DNA from: Mucilaginibacter dorajii
Lineage (GTDB): Bacteria; Bacteroidota; Bacteroidia; Sphingobacteriales; Sphingobacteriaceae
Reading direction: 5' to 3'
Length of the DNA: 64,000 bases
NCBI RefSeq assembly: GCF_024808255.1
Contig: NZ_JANTYS010000009.1
Coordinates: forward strand, 239,894 to 303,893
Notes under the pieces: model-generated
The model's database searches: none
What the model was told of the DNA's origin: nothing
Seen by the model: only the letters and a program-made list of their open reading frames with translations
Made by a program: the position numbers and the translations under genes
Part shown: piece after piece, positions 53,242 through 62,062 of the stretch
How positions within the stretch are numbered: position 1 is the first letter of the stretch
Layout of the letters: the number at the start of each line of letters is the position of its first letter

Positions 53242-54186
53242 CTACCCGGCCTGGCTCCTGAGCGCTATTGGCGATAGCGACGTTTGCTTTTTAAAGAAGT
53301 TGGAAAAATGCGACAGCTGCTCGAAGCCCAGGCTGTAAGCAATTTCGGAGATATTCCAATCCGTTTGTTTGAGCAGGATCCTTGCTTCCTGTACCAGCCG
53401 GCCTGCAATATGCTCGGTGGTGGTTTTGCCGGTGTTTTCCTTTAAAACCTTGTTGAGGTGGTTGCTATGGATGGCCAGGCGGTCGGCATAATCTTTAGCG
53501 GTGCGCAGGCTTAGCTTTTGCTGTGGCGATGATACCGGGAACTGCCTTTCCAAAAGCTCGATAAACAGTGATGATACCCTTGCCGATGCATTGTGCGTAG
53601 CGCTGTTGGGTGCATATGGCTGCAGCTTTTGCCCGTAGTGTACCAGCTCCATCACAAAATTACGGATGAGATCGAACTTGTACAGGTAATCCGACCGGGT
53701 TTCGTTCTGCATCTTTTTAAAGAGCGCGGCTACCTCGTCGGCCTCCTCATCAGATAGTTGAAATATCGGGTAACCTCCCGGTTTAAAAATAGGCAGCTCA
53801 TCCAGGATCACCCCGCTTTTGGATTGTACCAGGAACTCATCTGTAAACAGGCAGAAATATCCCTTTTGATCCAAATCCTGCGGAATCCAGTGATACGGGA
53901 TCCTTGGGGTGGCAAACAGGAGCGCGTTTTGTTCAATGTTGATCACCTTATCGGCGTATTCTGCAACGTTCCGGCCGCGTACCAGGCTAATTTTATAGTA
54001 GGCCTTGCGACTGTAAGGCATCGTATCGGGCAGTTTGGTTAGGCCCTTCATCAGGGTTTCCAGGTTAAATACGTTAAAATGGCCTATCTCTTTGGCGTTA
54101 AATCCTGCCGGCATAAGCGGGTTTACCTCGCAATTCACAAATTCCGAAGCTTCCTTATAAAAATCATCTAATGTTGTGATTGCCAT
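53242..54186 (-). CDS. AraC-family regulator, paralogue 1
   Basis: A 314-residue regulator. The N-terminal cupin-like sensor half (about 15-200) has SRKAYYKISLVRGRNVAEYADKVINI and FATPRIPYHW. The C-terminal AraC DNA-binding part has the two HTH motifs: AKDYADRLAIHSNHLNKVLKE and TDWNISEIAYSLGFEQLSHFSNFFKK. It is divergent from the SDR gene (161 bases between the starts) and a close paralogue of 55701-56606. Usual targets are the adjacent divergent oxidoreductase genes. Confidence 0.92.
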   Translation of the reverse strand: MAITTLDDFYKEASEFVNCEVNPLMPAGFNAKEIGHFNVFNLETLMKGLTKLPDTMPYSRKAYYKISLVRGRNVAEYADKVINIEQNALLFATPRIPYHWIPQDLDQKGYFCLFTDEFLVQSKSGVILDELPIFKPGGYPIFQLSDEEADEVAALFKKMQNETRSDYLYKFDLIRNFVMELVHYGQKLQPYAPNSATHNASARVSSLFIELLERQFPVSSPQQKLSLRTAKDYADRLAIHSNHLNKVLKENTGKTTTEHIAGRLVQEARILLKQTDWNISEIAYSLGFEQLSHFSNFFKKQTSLSPIALRSQAG

Positions 54187-54313
54187 AGTTGGTTTTTAAT
54201 CTTCAATCCAAATTTAGCCCAAATCTTGCGCTGGCTTTTTTGTTTTTCTGTTGTTATTTGAATTTGATAAACAATAGATTGATGTTTACAAACGGCAGGG
54301 TGAAGTGTCGCCG

Positions 54314-54321
54314 CATCTTTG
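54314..54321 (+). promoter_or_regulatory. Possible -7 box of the SDR gene
   Basis: CATCTTTG, one base from the consensus, lies 26 bases before ATG 54348. It supports this start over the longer frame from 54189. Confidence 0.35.
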
Positions 54322-54347
54322 TGCTGTTAATTATAAAGATACGCAAA

Positions 54348-55121
54348 ATGCTGTTAAAAAACAATACTATATTAATAACCGGGGGCACCAGCGGCCTGGG
54401 TTATGAACTTGCCCGCAGGCTGCTTGAACTGGGCAATACTGTTATTATTACCGGCCGAAACCAAACCCGCCTTGATGAAACCCGCAAAGCCCTGCCCGGC
54501 ATCCATACCATACAAAGTGACGTGAGCGATCCGGAGCAAATTGAACGCTTACACCGGCAGGTTACCAACCAGTTCCCTAAGCTGAATATGCTGATCAACA
54601 ACGCGGGCGAAATGCGCCAAATCAACCTGCATGATGCTACTATCGATTTGTATAATATTACCCGCGAGGTGGAGATCAACCTGATGGGGCCTATCCGCAT
54701 GGTGCAGGCTTTTTTACCGCATTTAAAGCAGCAGCAGCACGCCGCTATTGTAAATGTAACGTCGGGCATCGCGCTGGTTCCGTTCCCGGTTTCACCGGTT
54801 TATGGGGCTACTAAATCGGGTTTGCGGTCATACACCAAATCGTTGAGGGTGCAGCTGAAACATACCGGCATTAAAGTATTTGAGCTGGTTGCCCCGGGTG
54901 CCAAAACACCGCTTAACGACAAGTTTGCCCAGGTTGATGGTTTCAACGAAAACGCGATGATGGACCCGGTAAAACTCATTGATGTAGCTATTAAAGGCCT
55001 GCAACAGGATAAGTACGAGATTTTGCCCGGCCTGGCAAAAGCGATCAAATTCATGTCGCGCCTGGCGCCGGAATTTTTATTGGGGCAAACCAGCAAGGTT
55101 GGCGCTAATTTGATGAAATAA
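54348..55121 (+). CDS. Short-chain dehydrogenase/reductase, DltE-like
   Basis: A 257-residue SDR starting at ATG 54348. The NAD(P) motif TGGTSGLG (11-18) lies immediately after the first strand. GRNQTRLDE suggests NADPH use, LINNAGEM is the structural NNAG, and YGATK supplies the catalytic Tyr and Lys with the Ser in VNVTSG. The length and motifs match DltE/YbbO-like enzymes. The upstream frame would pass through the promoter and is rejected. It stands between two AraC paralogues, of which the divergent one is the likely regulator. Confidence 0.9.
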   Translation: MLLKNNTILITGGTSGLGYELARRLLELGNTVIITGRNQTRLDETRKALPGIHTIQSDVSDPEQIERLHRQVTNQFPKLNMLINNAGEMRQINLHDATIDLYNITREVEINLMGPIRMVQAFLPHLKQQQHAAIVNVTSGIALVPFPVSPVYGATKSGLRSYTKSLRVQLKHTGIKVFELVAPGAKTPLNDKFAQVDGFNENAMMDPVKLIDVAIKGLQQDKYEILPGLAKAIKFMSRLAPEFLLGQTSKVGANLMK

Positions 55122-55336
55122 CGAGTGCGGACAGGACAGTTTGAGATAGAAGAACGGTGGGGACTGTGCAATTCCTTCCTTGTGTAAGCAGGCAATGTTA
55201 TTAGTTAAGAGCCTGGCAGGTTGCTCTATCGGAGTAAAAGCTTTGTGGCATACCTAAATGAGCCCCATAAGGTTCCGTACCTACGGCACAGAGGACATTC
55301 TTCGTTCTTTCTACAAAGCTTTTCCCCCTAACGGGG

Positions 55337-55564
55337 GCTACTGTGTGTACACATCTTTTGGAATCGTATCACTAAACAAAAACGTTGTCATTTCGAACCC
55401 TTGGAGGGAGGGATTTTGCAGGGCAAGGGTGAGAAATCTTATACGACAGGCTACGTTTGCTTGTCGCTCGTAGAAGATTTCTCTTTCGCGCCCCCCACAC
55501 CCCCCTCCTTAGCTCTATCGAAATGACATTTTTCTTTTTTAGAAAGATGTGTACACACAGTAGC
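55337..55564. repeat. Split hairpin element interrupted by a GTCATTTCGA repeat
   Basis: Arm 55337-55358 (GCTACTGTGTGTACACATCT plus TT) is an exact reverse complement of 55543-55564, and flanking CCCCC/GGGGG also pairs loosely. The 184 bases between them contain a complete GTCATTTCGA-type element (55387-55527). The simplest reading is that one repeat inserted into another. Confidence 0.8.
55387..55527. repeat. GTCATTTCGA-ended palindromic repeat, copy 2 (nested)
   Basis: Ends GTCATTTCGA and TCGAAATGAC are exact inverses. Internal arms carry GAGAAATCTTATACGA and TCGTAGAAGATTTCTC, and a CCCCTCC/GGAGGGAGG pair. It is homologous to 14697-14860. Confidence 0.85.
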
Positions 55565-55700
55565 TACGGGGGGAAGAAAACCATAACTGCGCAGGGGCAC
55601 TTTTTCAAGTGGCCCGTGAACGTACGCAACTTAAAATCTTAGCGCCTTTGCGGCTTTGTGAGAATTATTTATCACAGTTCTTTTGCTTAACTTCGGTACA

Positions 55701-56606
55701 ATGGAAGTAACCACTTTAGATGAGTTTTACCGGCAAACCGCCACGCTGATCCCCGAGGATATTAACCGGGAAATAGGCCATTTTAACGTGTTTGGTTTTG
55801 ACGACCTGGCCGCCAAACGCAGCAAAAAAGGCGTAATGCCCTATAACAGGCGCACCTATTACAAAATCAGCATTATTAAAGGCCATAGTACTGTCGAGTA
55901 TGCCGATAAGGTGATCAACATTGAACAAAACGCCCTGCTATTTGCCACGCCGCAGATCCCCTATAACTTTTACCCGGCCAACGACCAGCAGCAACACGGT
56001 TACTTCTGCATTTTTACCGATGAGTTCCTGGTGCAATCCAAAAGCGGGGTGGTGCTCGACGATCTGCCCATTTTCCGCCCCGGTGGCTACCCTATTTTTG
56101 AAGTCGGCGATGAAGAAGCCACCGAGATCGCCGCCATTTTTGCCAAGATGCATAAAGAGCTGTCGTCCAGCTACGCGTACAAGTACGATCTGCTGCGCAA
56201 TTACATCCTCGAACTTATCCATTACGGCCAAAAGCTACAGCCGGCTACCACCCTGTATCCTTCCCATTCCGCGTCGGCAAGGGTATCGTCGCTGTTTATC
56301 GAGCTTTTGGAAAGGCAGTTCCCCATCGAATCGCCAAACCAGAAGCTGAAACTGCGTACCGCTAAAGATTATGCCGACCGCCTGGCCGTGCATGTAAACC
56401 ACCTCAACAAGGTTTTAAAGGAAAACACAGGCCAAACCACCACCCATATCATCAGCAGCCGGGTAGTAAAAGAGGCCAAAATCCTGCTCAAACAAACCGA
56501 CTGGAACATCTCCGAAATTGCCTACTGCCTGGGCTTCGAACAGGTGGCCCATTTCTCTAATTTCTTCAAAAAACAAACCACCTTAGCACCCATCGAATTC
56601 AGATAG
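55701..56606 (+). CDS. AraC-family regulator, paralogue 2
   Basis: ATG 55701 gives 301 residues; the TTG at 55683 is less likely. The layout is the same as in the AraC gene at 53242-54186, including RRTYYKISIIKGHSTVEYAD, FATPQIPYNFYP, FLVQSKSGVVLDDLPIF and the two HTH motifs (AKDYADRLAVHVNHLNKVLKE; TDWNISEIAYCLGFEQVAHFS). The two proteins are alignable over their full length, so this is a recent duplication in opposite orientation. Targets are unknown; the downstream 620 bases hold no gene, so it may act on the divergent SDR region. Confidence 0.92.
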   Translation: MEVTTLDEFYRQTATLIPEDINREIGHFNVFGFDDLAAKRSKKGVMPYNRRTYYKISIIKGHSTVEYADKVINIEQNALLFATPQIPYNFYPANDQQQHGYFCIFTDEFLVQSKSGVVLDDLPIFRPGGYPIFEVGDEEATEIAAIFAKMHKELSSSYAYKYDLLRNYILELIHYGQKLQPATTLYPSHSASARVSSLFIELLERQFPIESPNQKLKLRTAKDYADRLAVHVNHLNKVLKENTGQTTTHIISSRVVKEAKILLKQTDWNISEIAYCLGFEQVAHFSNFFKKQTTLAPIEFR

Positions 56607-57228
56607 CATTATTTGAATTTTGCAAACATTTACTTTTCGCTTTGCAATAAAAAACACTGCTTTTGAAACAATTTTGGTTTAAAACGGTACCTACGGGCCA
56701 CTACAGGGTACCTCCCATGCACCTTTCTCATCCTGTCGTGCACCTTTCAGGTACTTGCCATGCAGTTTCCGCGCAGTAGTAATGCTGAGTTTTTGATTAC
56801 AAAGGGCAAAAGGAGCACTTCTGGCAGTATATTTAGCTGTATCGATTTAGCTGCCATCAGATTTTGGCGTGTGGCCTTCATGCCCGATGAAAATATTTTA
56901 AAGAGGAGAACAACGTACAAATATTGAAGATATTTTATCAAGGAAATATTGGCATTCCCGCCGGTAGAGGCGGGCCGCGCTTTCCGTTCATACGCGCACA
57001 CGGCCTTAAGCCCCGGGCCGGTATCCACTTCAATCGCTAATGCGGGGGAACCGGGAATAACCGGGCACCGTATCTACACTGTAAGTCATCTATAAGCGTG
57101 CTGACTCAGGCGTGTCATATATGGCTCAACCTGGTTGATAATTGACCCCGGCAATCTTGCATACCTGTCGGTGGGAAACACGCGAAACACGTGCGCCAGC
57201 AAAGGGCCAGCCCAACACCGATACCGCG
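56607..57228. other. Gene-free region
   Basis: About 620 bases with no supported gene. The AAGGCCGTGTGCGCGTATGA type string (on the minus strand near 56990-57006) recurs in altered form at about 63744-63762. A block at 57125-57149 resembles one at 58712-58736. No RNA motif or complete palindrome was recognised. It may be decayed coding DNA. Confidence 0.4.
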
Positions 57229-58194
57229 TCAAGGCCGCATCTTTTTCAACTTCCCTGCAAACTGCTTATCTGTTAAGGAAACCAGGAAACTTTCCAGGTC
57301 GGTTTTTTCCTGTTCGGTTAAACCCATTGGTGTATTAAGCAAGGTATCGCGGTTTATGGAGTGTGGCACTATTTTATCCGGGTTGTTGTAGTAATCAATT
57401 ACCTGCCGCAGCGTTTTAAACATGCCGTTATGCATATAAGGGGCGGTTATAGCCACGTTACGCAAAGCGCCTATTTTGAACCTGCCTAAGTCGCTTTCTT
57501 TTTTGGTGACACAGGCGCGGCCGCTGTCCAGTAATGTTTTTTGATCATAAAGGCCGATGGAGCGAAATTCGACATCATTAAAGTCGGGGCCAAAATGACA
57601 CTGGATACAGCGCCCTTTGGTATTGAAAATAGCAAAGCCCCGTTTGGCCGATTCGCTAACAGCCGCCTCATTATCATTCAGGCGCCAGTCGTCAAATGGC
57701 GAATCGCCGGTTTCTAATGTTCGTTCAAATACCGATAATGCTTTCGCTAAATTAACTGCATTGGGTGCCTCATGAAAAACAGCTAAAAAAGCCCCCTTAT
57801 AGTAAGCATTGTTTTGCAGTCGCCATATAGCTGTAGCTAAAGGCAAATCCATTTCTATAGGATTTTGGAGGGGAATCAGGGCCTGTTGTTCTAATGTAGT
57901 GGCGCGCCCGTCCCAAAAGAAGGCTACCTGTAAGCTCATGTTCATGGCCGAGGGCGTATTGCGCACGCCTTTCCGGCTGTGTACCCCTAAACTGATGGCA
58001 GAAGTATCGGAGAAGGCAAATTCTTCTTTATGGCATGATGCGCAGCTGATCTTTTTAGTACGGGACAATATTGGGTCGAAAAATAATTTGCGGCCCAATG
58101 CTGCAGCGGTTAACGGTTCCGGATTTTTAAACGCGCTTTGCGAAAAGATAAGGATGGCACCAAGCGTAAAAAGGATAATGCAAAACTTTTTCAT
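57229..58194 (-). CDS. Di-haem cytochrome c peroxidase (MauG/CcpA family)
   Basis: A 321-residue periplasmic protein with a signal peptide (IILFTLGAILIFSQSAF). Two CxxCH haem sites are present: CASCH (51-55) and CIQCH (196-200). AFSDTSAISLGVHSRKGVRNTPS and the distal-Met type string APYMHNGMFKTLRQV (Met254/Met258) are the usual family features. It removes hydrogen peroxide with electrons from a cytochrome, or acts as a MauG-like oxidase. The gene follows a small secreted protein after 11 bases. Confidence 0.92.
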   Translation of the reverse strand: MKKFCIILFTLGAILIFSQSAFKNPEPLTAAALGRKLFFDPILSRTKKISCASCHKEEFAFSDTSAISLGVHSRKGVRNTPSAMNMSLQVAFFWDGRATTLEQQALIPLQNPIEMDLPLATAIWRLQNNAYYKGAFLAVFHEAPNAVNLAKALSVFERTLETGDSPFDDWRLNDNEAAVSESAKRGFAIFNTKGRCIQCHFGPDFNDVEFRSIGLYDQKTLLDSGRACVTKKESDLGRFKIGALRNVAITAPYMHNGMFKTLRQVIDYYNNPDKIVPHSINRDTLLNTPMGLTEQEKTDLESFLVSLTDKQFAGKLKKMRP

Positions 58195-58205
58195 TTAGGT
58201 TGTTG

Positions 58206-58595
58206 CTATTTAACCGTGGTTACTTTTTTAAACAGCAACCCATTAGTCCCTTCCCTGCGACCTGTACAGGTATCCTGTATCACATGAAACTTCAAAGAAT
58301 CAAGCTTTCCTAAAAATTCAACTTTATAGATACCATCATATTTGTCATTACAAGTAGGATCGGAAATGTACATCGTATCATGTTTCATATGATAGGCACC
58401 ACTTACAAATTCTTTTTTGTTGATAAAGCCATCAAAAGTTCCGTTGACCCTGAAAATAGCCAGCAACTTAAAAGGCTGTCCTTGCGAAGCACCGGAATAC
58501 TCCCATTTCCCCACCAGGGGATTAGTATCGCTTGTAAAGGCGATAGCAGAGAATAATATAACAACGAAAGTACTGAGCAGGTAAAACTTCTTCAT
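58206..58595 (-). CDS. Small secreted lipocalin-like protein, unknown function
   Basis: ATG 58595 gives 129 residues with a signal peptide (FYLLSTFVVILFSAIAFTS). The mature part opens NPLVGKWEYSGASQG, the L-x-G-x-W start of small beta-barrel lipocalin-like proteins. Later there are paired cysteines (DPTCND and QDTCTG) that may form a disulphide. It is first in an operon with the di-haem peroxidase. The longer start at 58628 would hide the signal. The ligand is unknown. Confidence 0.78.
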   Translation of the reverse strand: MKKFYLLSTFVVILFSAIAFTSDTNPLVGKWEYSGASQGQPFKLLAIFRVNGTFDGFINKKEFVSGAYHMKHDTMYISDPTCNDKYDGIYKVEFLGKLDSLKFHVIQDTCTGRREGTNGLLFKKVTTVK

Positions 58596-58825
58596 GGTAA
58601 TGTTTTTATGAACATAGGTATATCTCAAAAAAACAAAATTTTACCTGGTTTAACTTTCGCGTATGTTGCAAATGCTTTAGAGTTTGTTGCATCCCTTAAG
58701 CAGGCGCGTGTCTCAACTTGGTTGATCATTACCCCCCTACAACCTATCGTAGCATGCTGCATACATGCGGGTGCGCCAGCCAAGGTTTTCTACAAAAGGA
58801 GGCGGGTGATGTCCAGTCAGCCAAG

Positions 58826-58861
58826 CAAGCAAAGCCCAGCACGTCTGCTGGGCTTTGCTTG
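58826..58861. repeat. Perfect 16-bp hairpin in the peroxidase/glutaminase-like gap
   Basis: CAAGCAAAGCCCAGCA (58826-58841) is exactly inverted at 58846-58861 around CGTC. A weak T-rich tail follows on the plus strand. No gene ends nearby in either direction, so it is an orphan terminator-like or repeat element. The rest of the 58596-59020 gap holds nothing recognised. Confidence 0.75.
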
Positions 58862-59020
58862 CCTTATTTTATAAGCTGGCGGTGCGGTGATAACGCCAAC
58901 CCAAGGCAAAAACATGCGAAATGAGACGATATGCGTGGATTTTGATACAATATGAAGATATCCCGGCAACGCTTTTACTTACTTTTACGACCTGAAGAAA
59001 ACATCAATTATATACTATTC

Positions 59021-61486
59021 ATGAACCCATCTAACCAACTTAAGTTATTGGTCTTACTGGCCTATGCATGTCTGACCGGGGCTGTGCATGCGCAGGAAAG
59101 AAAAGCGCCTGCTTACCCGCTCATCACCCACAACACTTACTTTAGCATCTGGTCAAATACCGATCAATTGAACAACTCTACCACAACGCATTGGACAGGT
59201 GCGGAGCACTCACTACTGGGAATGATTAATGTGGACGGGAAGATTTATCGTTTCCTTGGAAAAGGGCAAACCAGCTATAAAACCATATTGAACGCTTCTG
59301 ATGAAGCGTCTTATAACGTTATTTACACGGAAAACAAGCCAGCGGGTGACTGGACTTCACTAAAATACAGCACTGCCGGCTGGAAGGTTGGACAGGCACC
59401 AATTGGCGACGATGAGAAGAGCGTAAAAACGGTGTGGAAATCGGACGATATCTGGGTAAGGCGGACGTTTAATTTGAGTACTATCGCCGGCATTAATGAG
59501 CTTTTTTTAAAACTTAACCACGACGACAACGTTGAGGTTTTTCTGAACGGTACCCGGGTTTACGAGAAGAACGGCTGGACAAGCAGTTTCCAATATTTCC
59601 CGATCAATAAAAACGCGCTTAAAGCGGGTAATAACGTGATCGGTATCCACCTGGCTAATACTGCGGGTGGTCGCTTTTTAGATTTTGGCCTCGTAGACAA
59701 GTTAAAAGACAATGCCGCCCAAATATTGCTGGCCGAACAAAAAAATGTAGAAGTGAATGCAACGCAAACTGTTTACAATTTCGCTGCCGGAAAAGTGGAC
59801 CTTCAACTTACTTTCACTTCACCATTGCTGTTGAATAACCTGGGTTTGTTATCTCGCCCGGTTTCCTACATTGCTTACAAAGTGAACGCAAATGACGGGA
59901 AAAACCACGCTGTAAAAGTTTTCCTTGGCGCATCGTCCGATATCGCGGTCTATCAACCTTCACAGGAAGTTAGCGCGCAAAAATATGCTACCGCGAAACT
60001 CTCTGTATTAAAAGCCGGCACCGTTGAGCAGCCTGTTCTTCAAAAAGGCGGCGACGATATGCGGATTGACTGGGGGTATCTTTATGTAGCCGCGCCAAAG
60101 ATTGCCGGAGCGGTTCAGTTTATTACCAAAGGCAGCGAAGCTGCTAATGCATTCAGGAAGGGCGCTGTTTTGTCAACCGTATCTAAAGGCCGTTCACTTT
60201 CACTAAATACCATCATGCCCTTCGGCACTGTTGGTAAAAAAGCTGTTGAGCGCTTTGTTGAGTTAGGTTATGACGAACGGTTTTCTGTACAGTATTTCAA
60301 TATTGATTTAAGGCCCTGGTGGAATAACTCGGGCAAAGCTACCATTGAAGGCGAACTTACAGGCGCCTTTAATGAATACCAGTCTGTGATGCAAAAATGC
60401 AAGGCCTTTGATAAGGAGGTTTATGCGGATGCCTTACGTTCGGGAGGGGCAGCGTATGCACAGTTGTGCGTATTGGCCTATCGCCAGAGCATCGCGGCGC
60501 ATACACTGGTTAAAAGCCCCGCAGGTGAAACCCTATGGCTATCTAAGGAAAACAATAGTGGCGGTTTCATTAATACCGTGGATGTAACCTATCCATCAGC
60601 ACCGCTTTACCTGCTTTATAACCCGGAATTGATGCAGGGTATGCTGAACGGTATTTTCCACTTCAGTGAAACGGGCAAATATCCGCACCCATGGGCTGCG
60701 CATGACCTGGGCACTTATCCCCGCGCCAACGGACAAACCTACGGTGAGCCTATGCCGGTGGAGGAATCTGGTAATATGATTATCCTTTGTGCCGCTATTG
60801 CTAAAGTGCAGGGTAATGCCGGCTATGCAAAAAAACACTGGCAAACACTCACCACCTGGGTCGATTACCTTGCCAAAGAAGGTTTGGATCCCAAATCCCA
60901 GTTATGTACGGATGATTTTGCCGGACACCTGGCCCGCAACGCCAACTTATCGGTAAAAGCCATAGTGGCAATAGCTTGTTACGCGCAAATGGCCGAAACA
61001 TTGGGCGAAACCGAAACCGCAAAAAAATATAGGGCCATAGCCGATGGCATGGTGCCTGAGTGGATAAAAATGGCCGACGCCGGTGATCATTACGCACTCA
61101 CTTTTGATAACAAAGATACCTGGAGCCAAAAATATAACCTGGTTTGGGATAAGGTGTTGAGCCTGCATTTATTTCCTCAGAAAGTGTATGATACCGAAAC
61201 CAGGTATTATCTTACTAAAATAAACAAGTTCGGGATTCCGCTGGATAGCCGTAAATCATACACCAAGAATGACTGGATTGCCTGGACGGCAACTTTTGCG
61301 CCTCAAAAGGATCAGTTCGAGGCGTTGATCAGGCCGCTTTATGTACACGCCCTGGAGACTCCATCGCGCGTGCCCCTGAATGATTTTTACGATTCAAAAA
61401 CAGGCATCAGGGAAAACTTCAAAGCAAGAAGTGTAGTTGGTGGTTTTTATATGAAAGTGCTGGCTGATAAATTGAAGGCGGAATAA
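59021..61486 (+). CDS. Secreted DUF4965/DUF5127 (glutaminase A-like) protein with inserted jelly-roll
   Basis: ATG 59021 gives 821 residues with a signal peptide (LKLLVLLAYACLTGAVHAQ). The order is an N-terminal DUF4964-like opening (PAYPLITHNTYFSIWSNTD), a galactose-binding-like jelly-roll (about 90-215, DDIWVRRTFNLS, LNHDDNVEVFLNGTRVYEKNGW), DUF5127 (about 245-475) and DUF4965 (about 480-660, FINTVDVTYPSAPLYLLYNPELM and HDLGTYPRANGQTYG). A C-terminal DUF1793-like helical domain follows (about 660-815, KYNLVWDKVLSL). Relatives are annotated as glutaminase A, but the barrel looks like a glycosidase fold, so a glycan substrate is equally possible. Confidence 0.88.
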   Translation: MNPSNQLKLLVLLAYACLTGAVHAQERKAPAYPLITHNTYFSIWSNTDQLNNSTTTHWTGAEHSLLGMINVDGKIYRFLGKGQTSYKTILNASDEASYNVIYTENKPAGDWTSLKYSTAGWKVGQAPIGDDEKSVKTVWKSDDIWVRRTFNLSTIAGINELFLKLNHDDNVEVFLNGTRVYEKNGWTSSFQYFPINKNALKAGNNVIGIHLANTAGGRFLDFGLVDKLKDNAAQILLAEQKNVEVNATQTVYNFAAGKVDLQLTFTSPLLLNNLGLLSRPVSYIAYKVNANDGKNHAVKVFLGASSDIAVYQPSQEVSAQKYATAKLSVLKAGTVEQPVLQKGGDDMRIDWGYLYVAAPKIAGAVQFITKGSEAANAFRKGAVLSTVSKGRSLSLNTIMPFGTVGKKAVERFVELGYDERFSVQYFNIDLRPWWNNSGKATIEGELTGAFNEYQSVMQKCKAFDKEVYADALRSGGAAYAQLCVLAYRQSIAAHTLVKSPAGETLWLSKENNSGGFINTVDVTYPSAPLYLLYNPELMQGMLNGIFHFSETGKYPHPWAAHDLGTYPRANGQTYGEPMPVEESGNMIILCAAIAKVQGNAGYAKKHWQTLTTWVDYLAKEGLDPKSQLCTDDFAGHLARNANLSVKAIVAIACYAQMAETLGETETAKKYRAIADGMVPEWIKMADAGDHYALTFDNKDTWSQKYNLVWDKVLSLHLFPQKVYDTETRYYLTKINKFGIPLDSRKSYTKNDWIAWTATFAPQKDQFEALIRPLYVHALETPSRVPLNDFYDSKTGIRENFKARSVVGGFYMKVLADKLKAE

Positions 61487-61600
61487 TTCCGGAACACATC
61501 ATATGAGCCGTAATTTTCCTGTTTGTGGAGTGGCAGGGCCTGGCTAAAAATAAATAAAAAGGATAGTCATTGCGAGTTTTAAAATTCGCGGGCTGTAAAG

Positions 61601-61785
61601 GAAAGCATGACGTAAACAGGGCGCAGACGACTCACCCCGACGAGGCTCCGCTCGACGGCCCTCTCTTCAACTTCGTTGCAAAGAGGGCAAAAAAAACATT
61701 TAAACCCTCTTTGCCGCGCAGCCGGAGAGAGGGTGGTCCAGCGAAGCGTAGACCGGGTGAGTCTTAGTCAGCGTTCAAAGACGGC
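61601..61785. repeat. Large cruciform repeat (GACTCACCC family), copy 2
   Basis: Outer arms CGACTCACCC and GGGTGAGTCTTAG, second arms GCCCTCTCTTC and GAGAGAGGGTGG, and inner CAAAGAGGG and CCCTCTTTG. The left flank GAAAGCATGACGTAAAC matches copy 1 (21490-21755). A fragment of a GTCAT module (GTCATTGCGAGTTTTAAAAT, 61566) precedes it. Confidence 0.82.
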
Positions 61786-61902
61786 GTTTGTGTAAATATC
61801 CAATACGTCATGGATAGGAGGAACCATGAAGCAATGACGTATCTATTGTACTATAATATTTTTACAAAACCGCTTTTAAACAACTTCAAAGTTAAAAAAA
61901 CT

Positions 61903-61984
61903 AATATCGAACACTGAATTTCGAATGTCCAACATCGAAATTTTCCCTTCATCATTCGAAATTGGACATTCGGTGTTCGATATT
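61903..61984. repeat. Inverted repeat of TCGAA-rich type
   Basis: AATATCGAACACTGAAT (61903) and CGAATGTCCAA are mirrored, with a few mismatches, by ATTGGACATTCG and GGTGTTCGATATT (ending 61984). The hairpin has a 30-40 bp imperfect stem. It lies 78 bases before the acyltransferase ATG. Confidence 0.8.
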
Positions 61985-62062
61985 AAATCAAACTTAACGT
62001 AATAACATTGGGCCGTATGCAACCCCTATAATATCTGAGCCCGGTTCTCTTAACCTAATATA

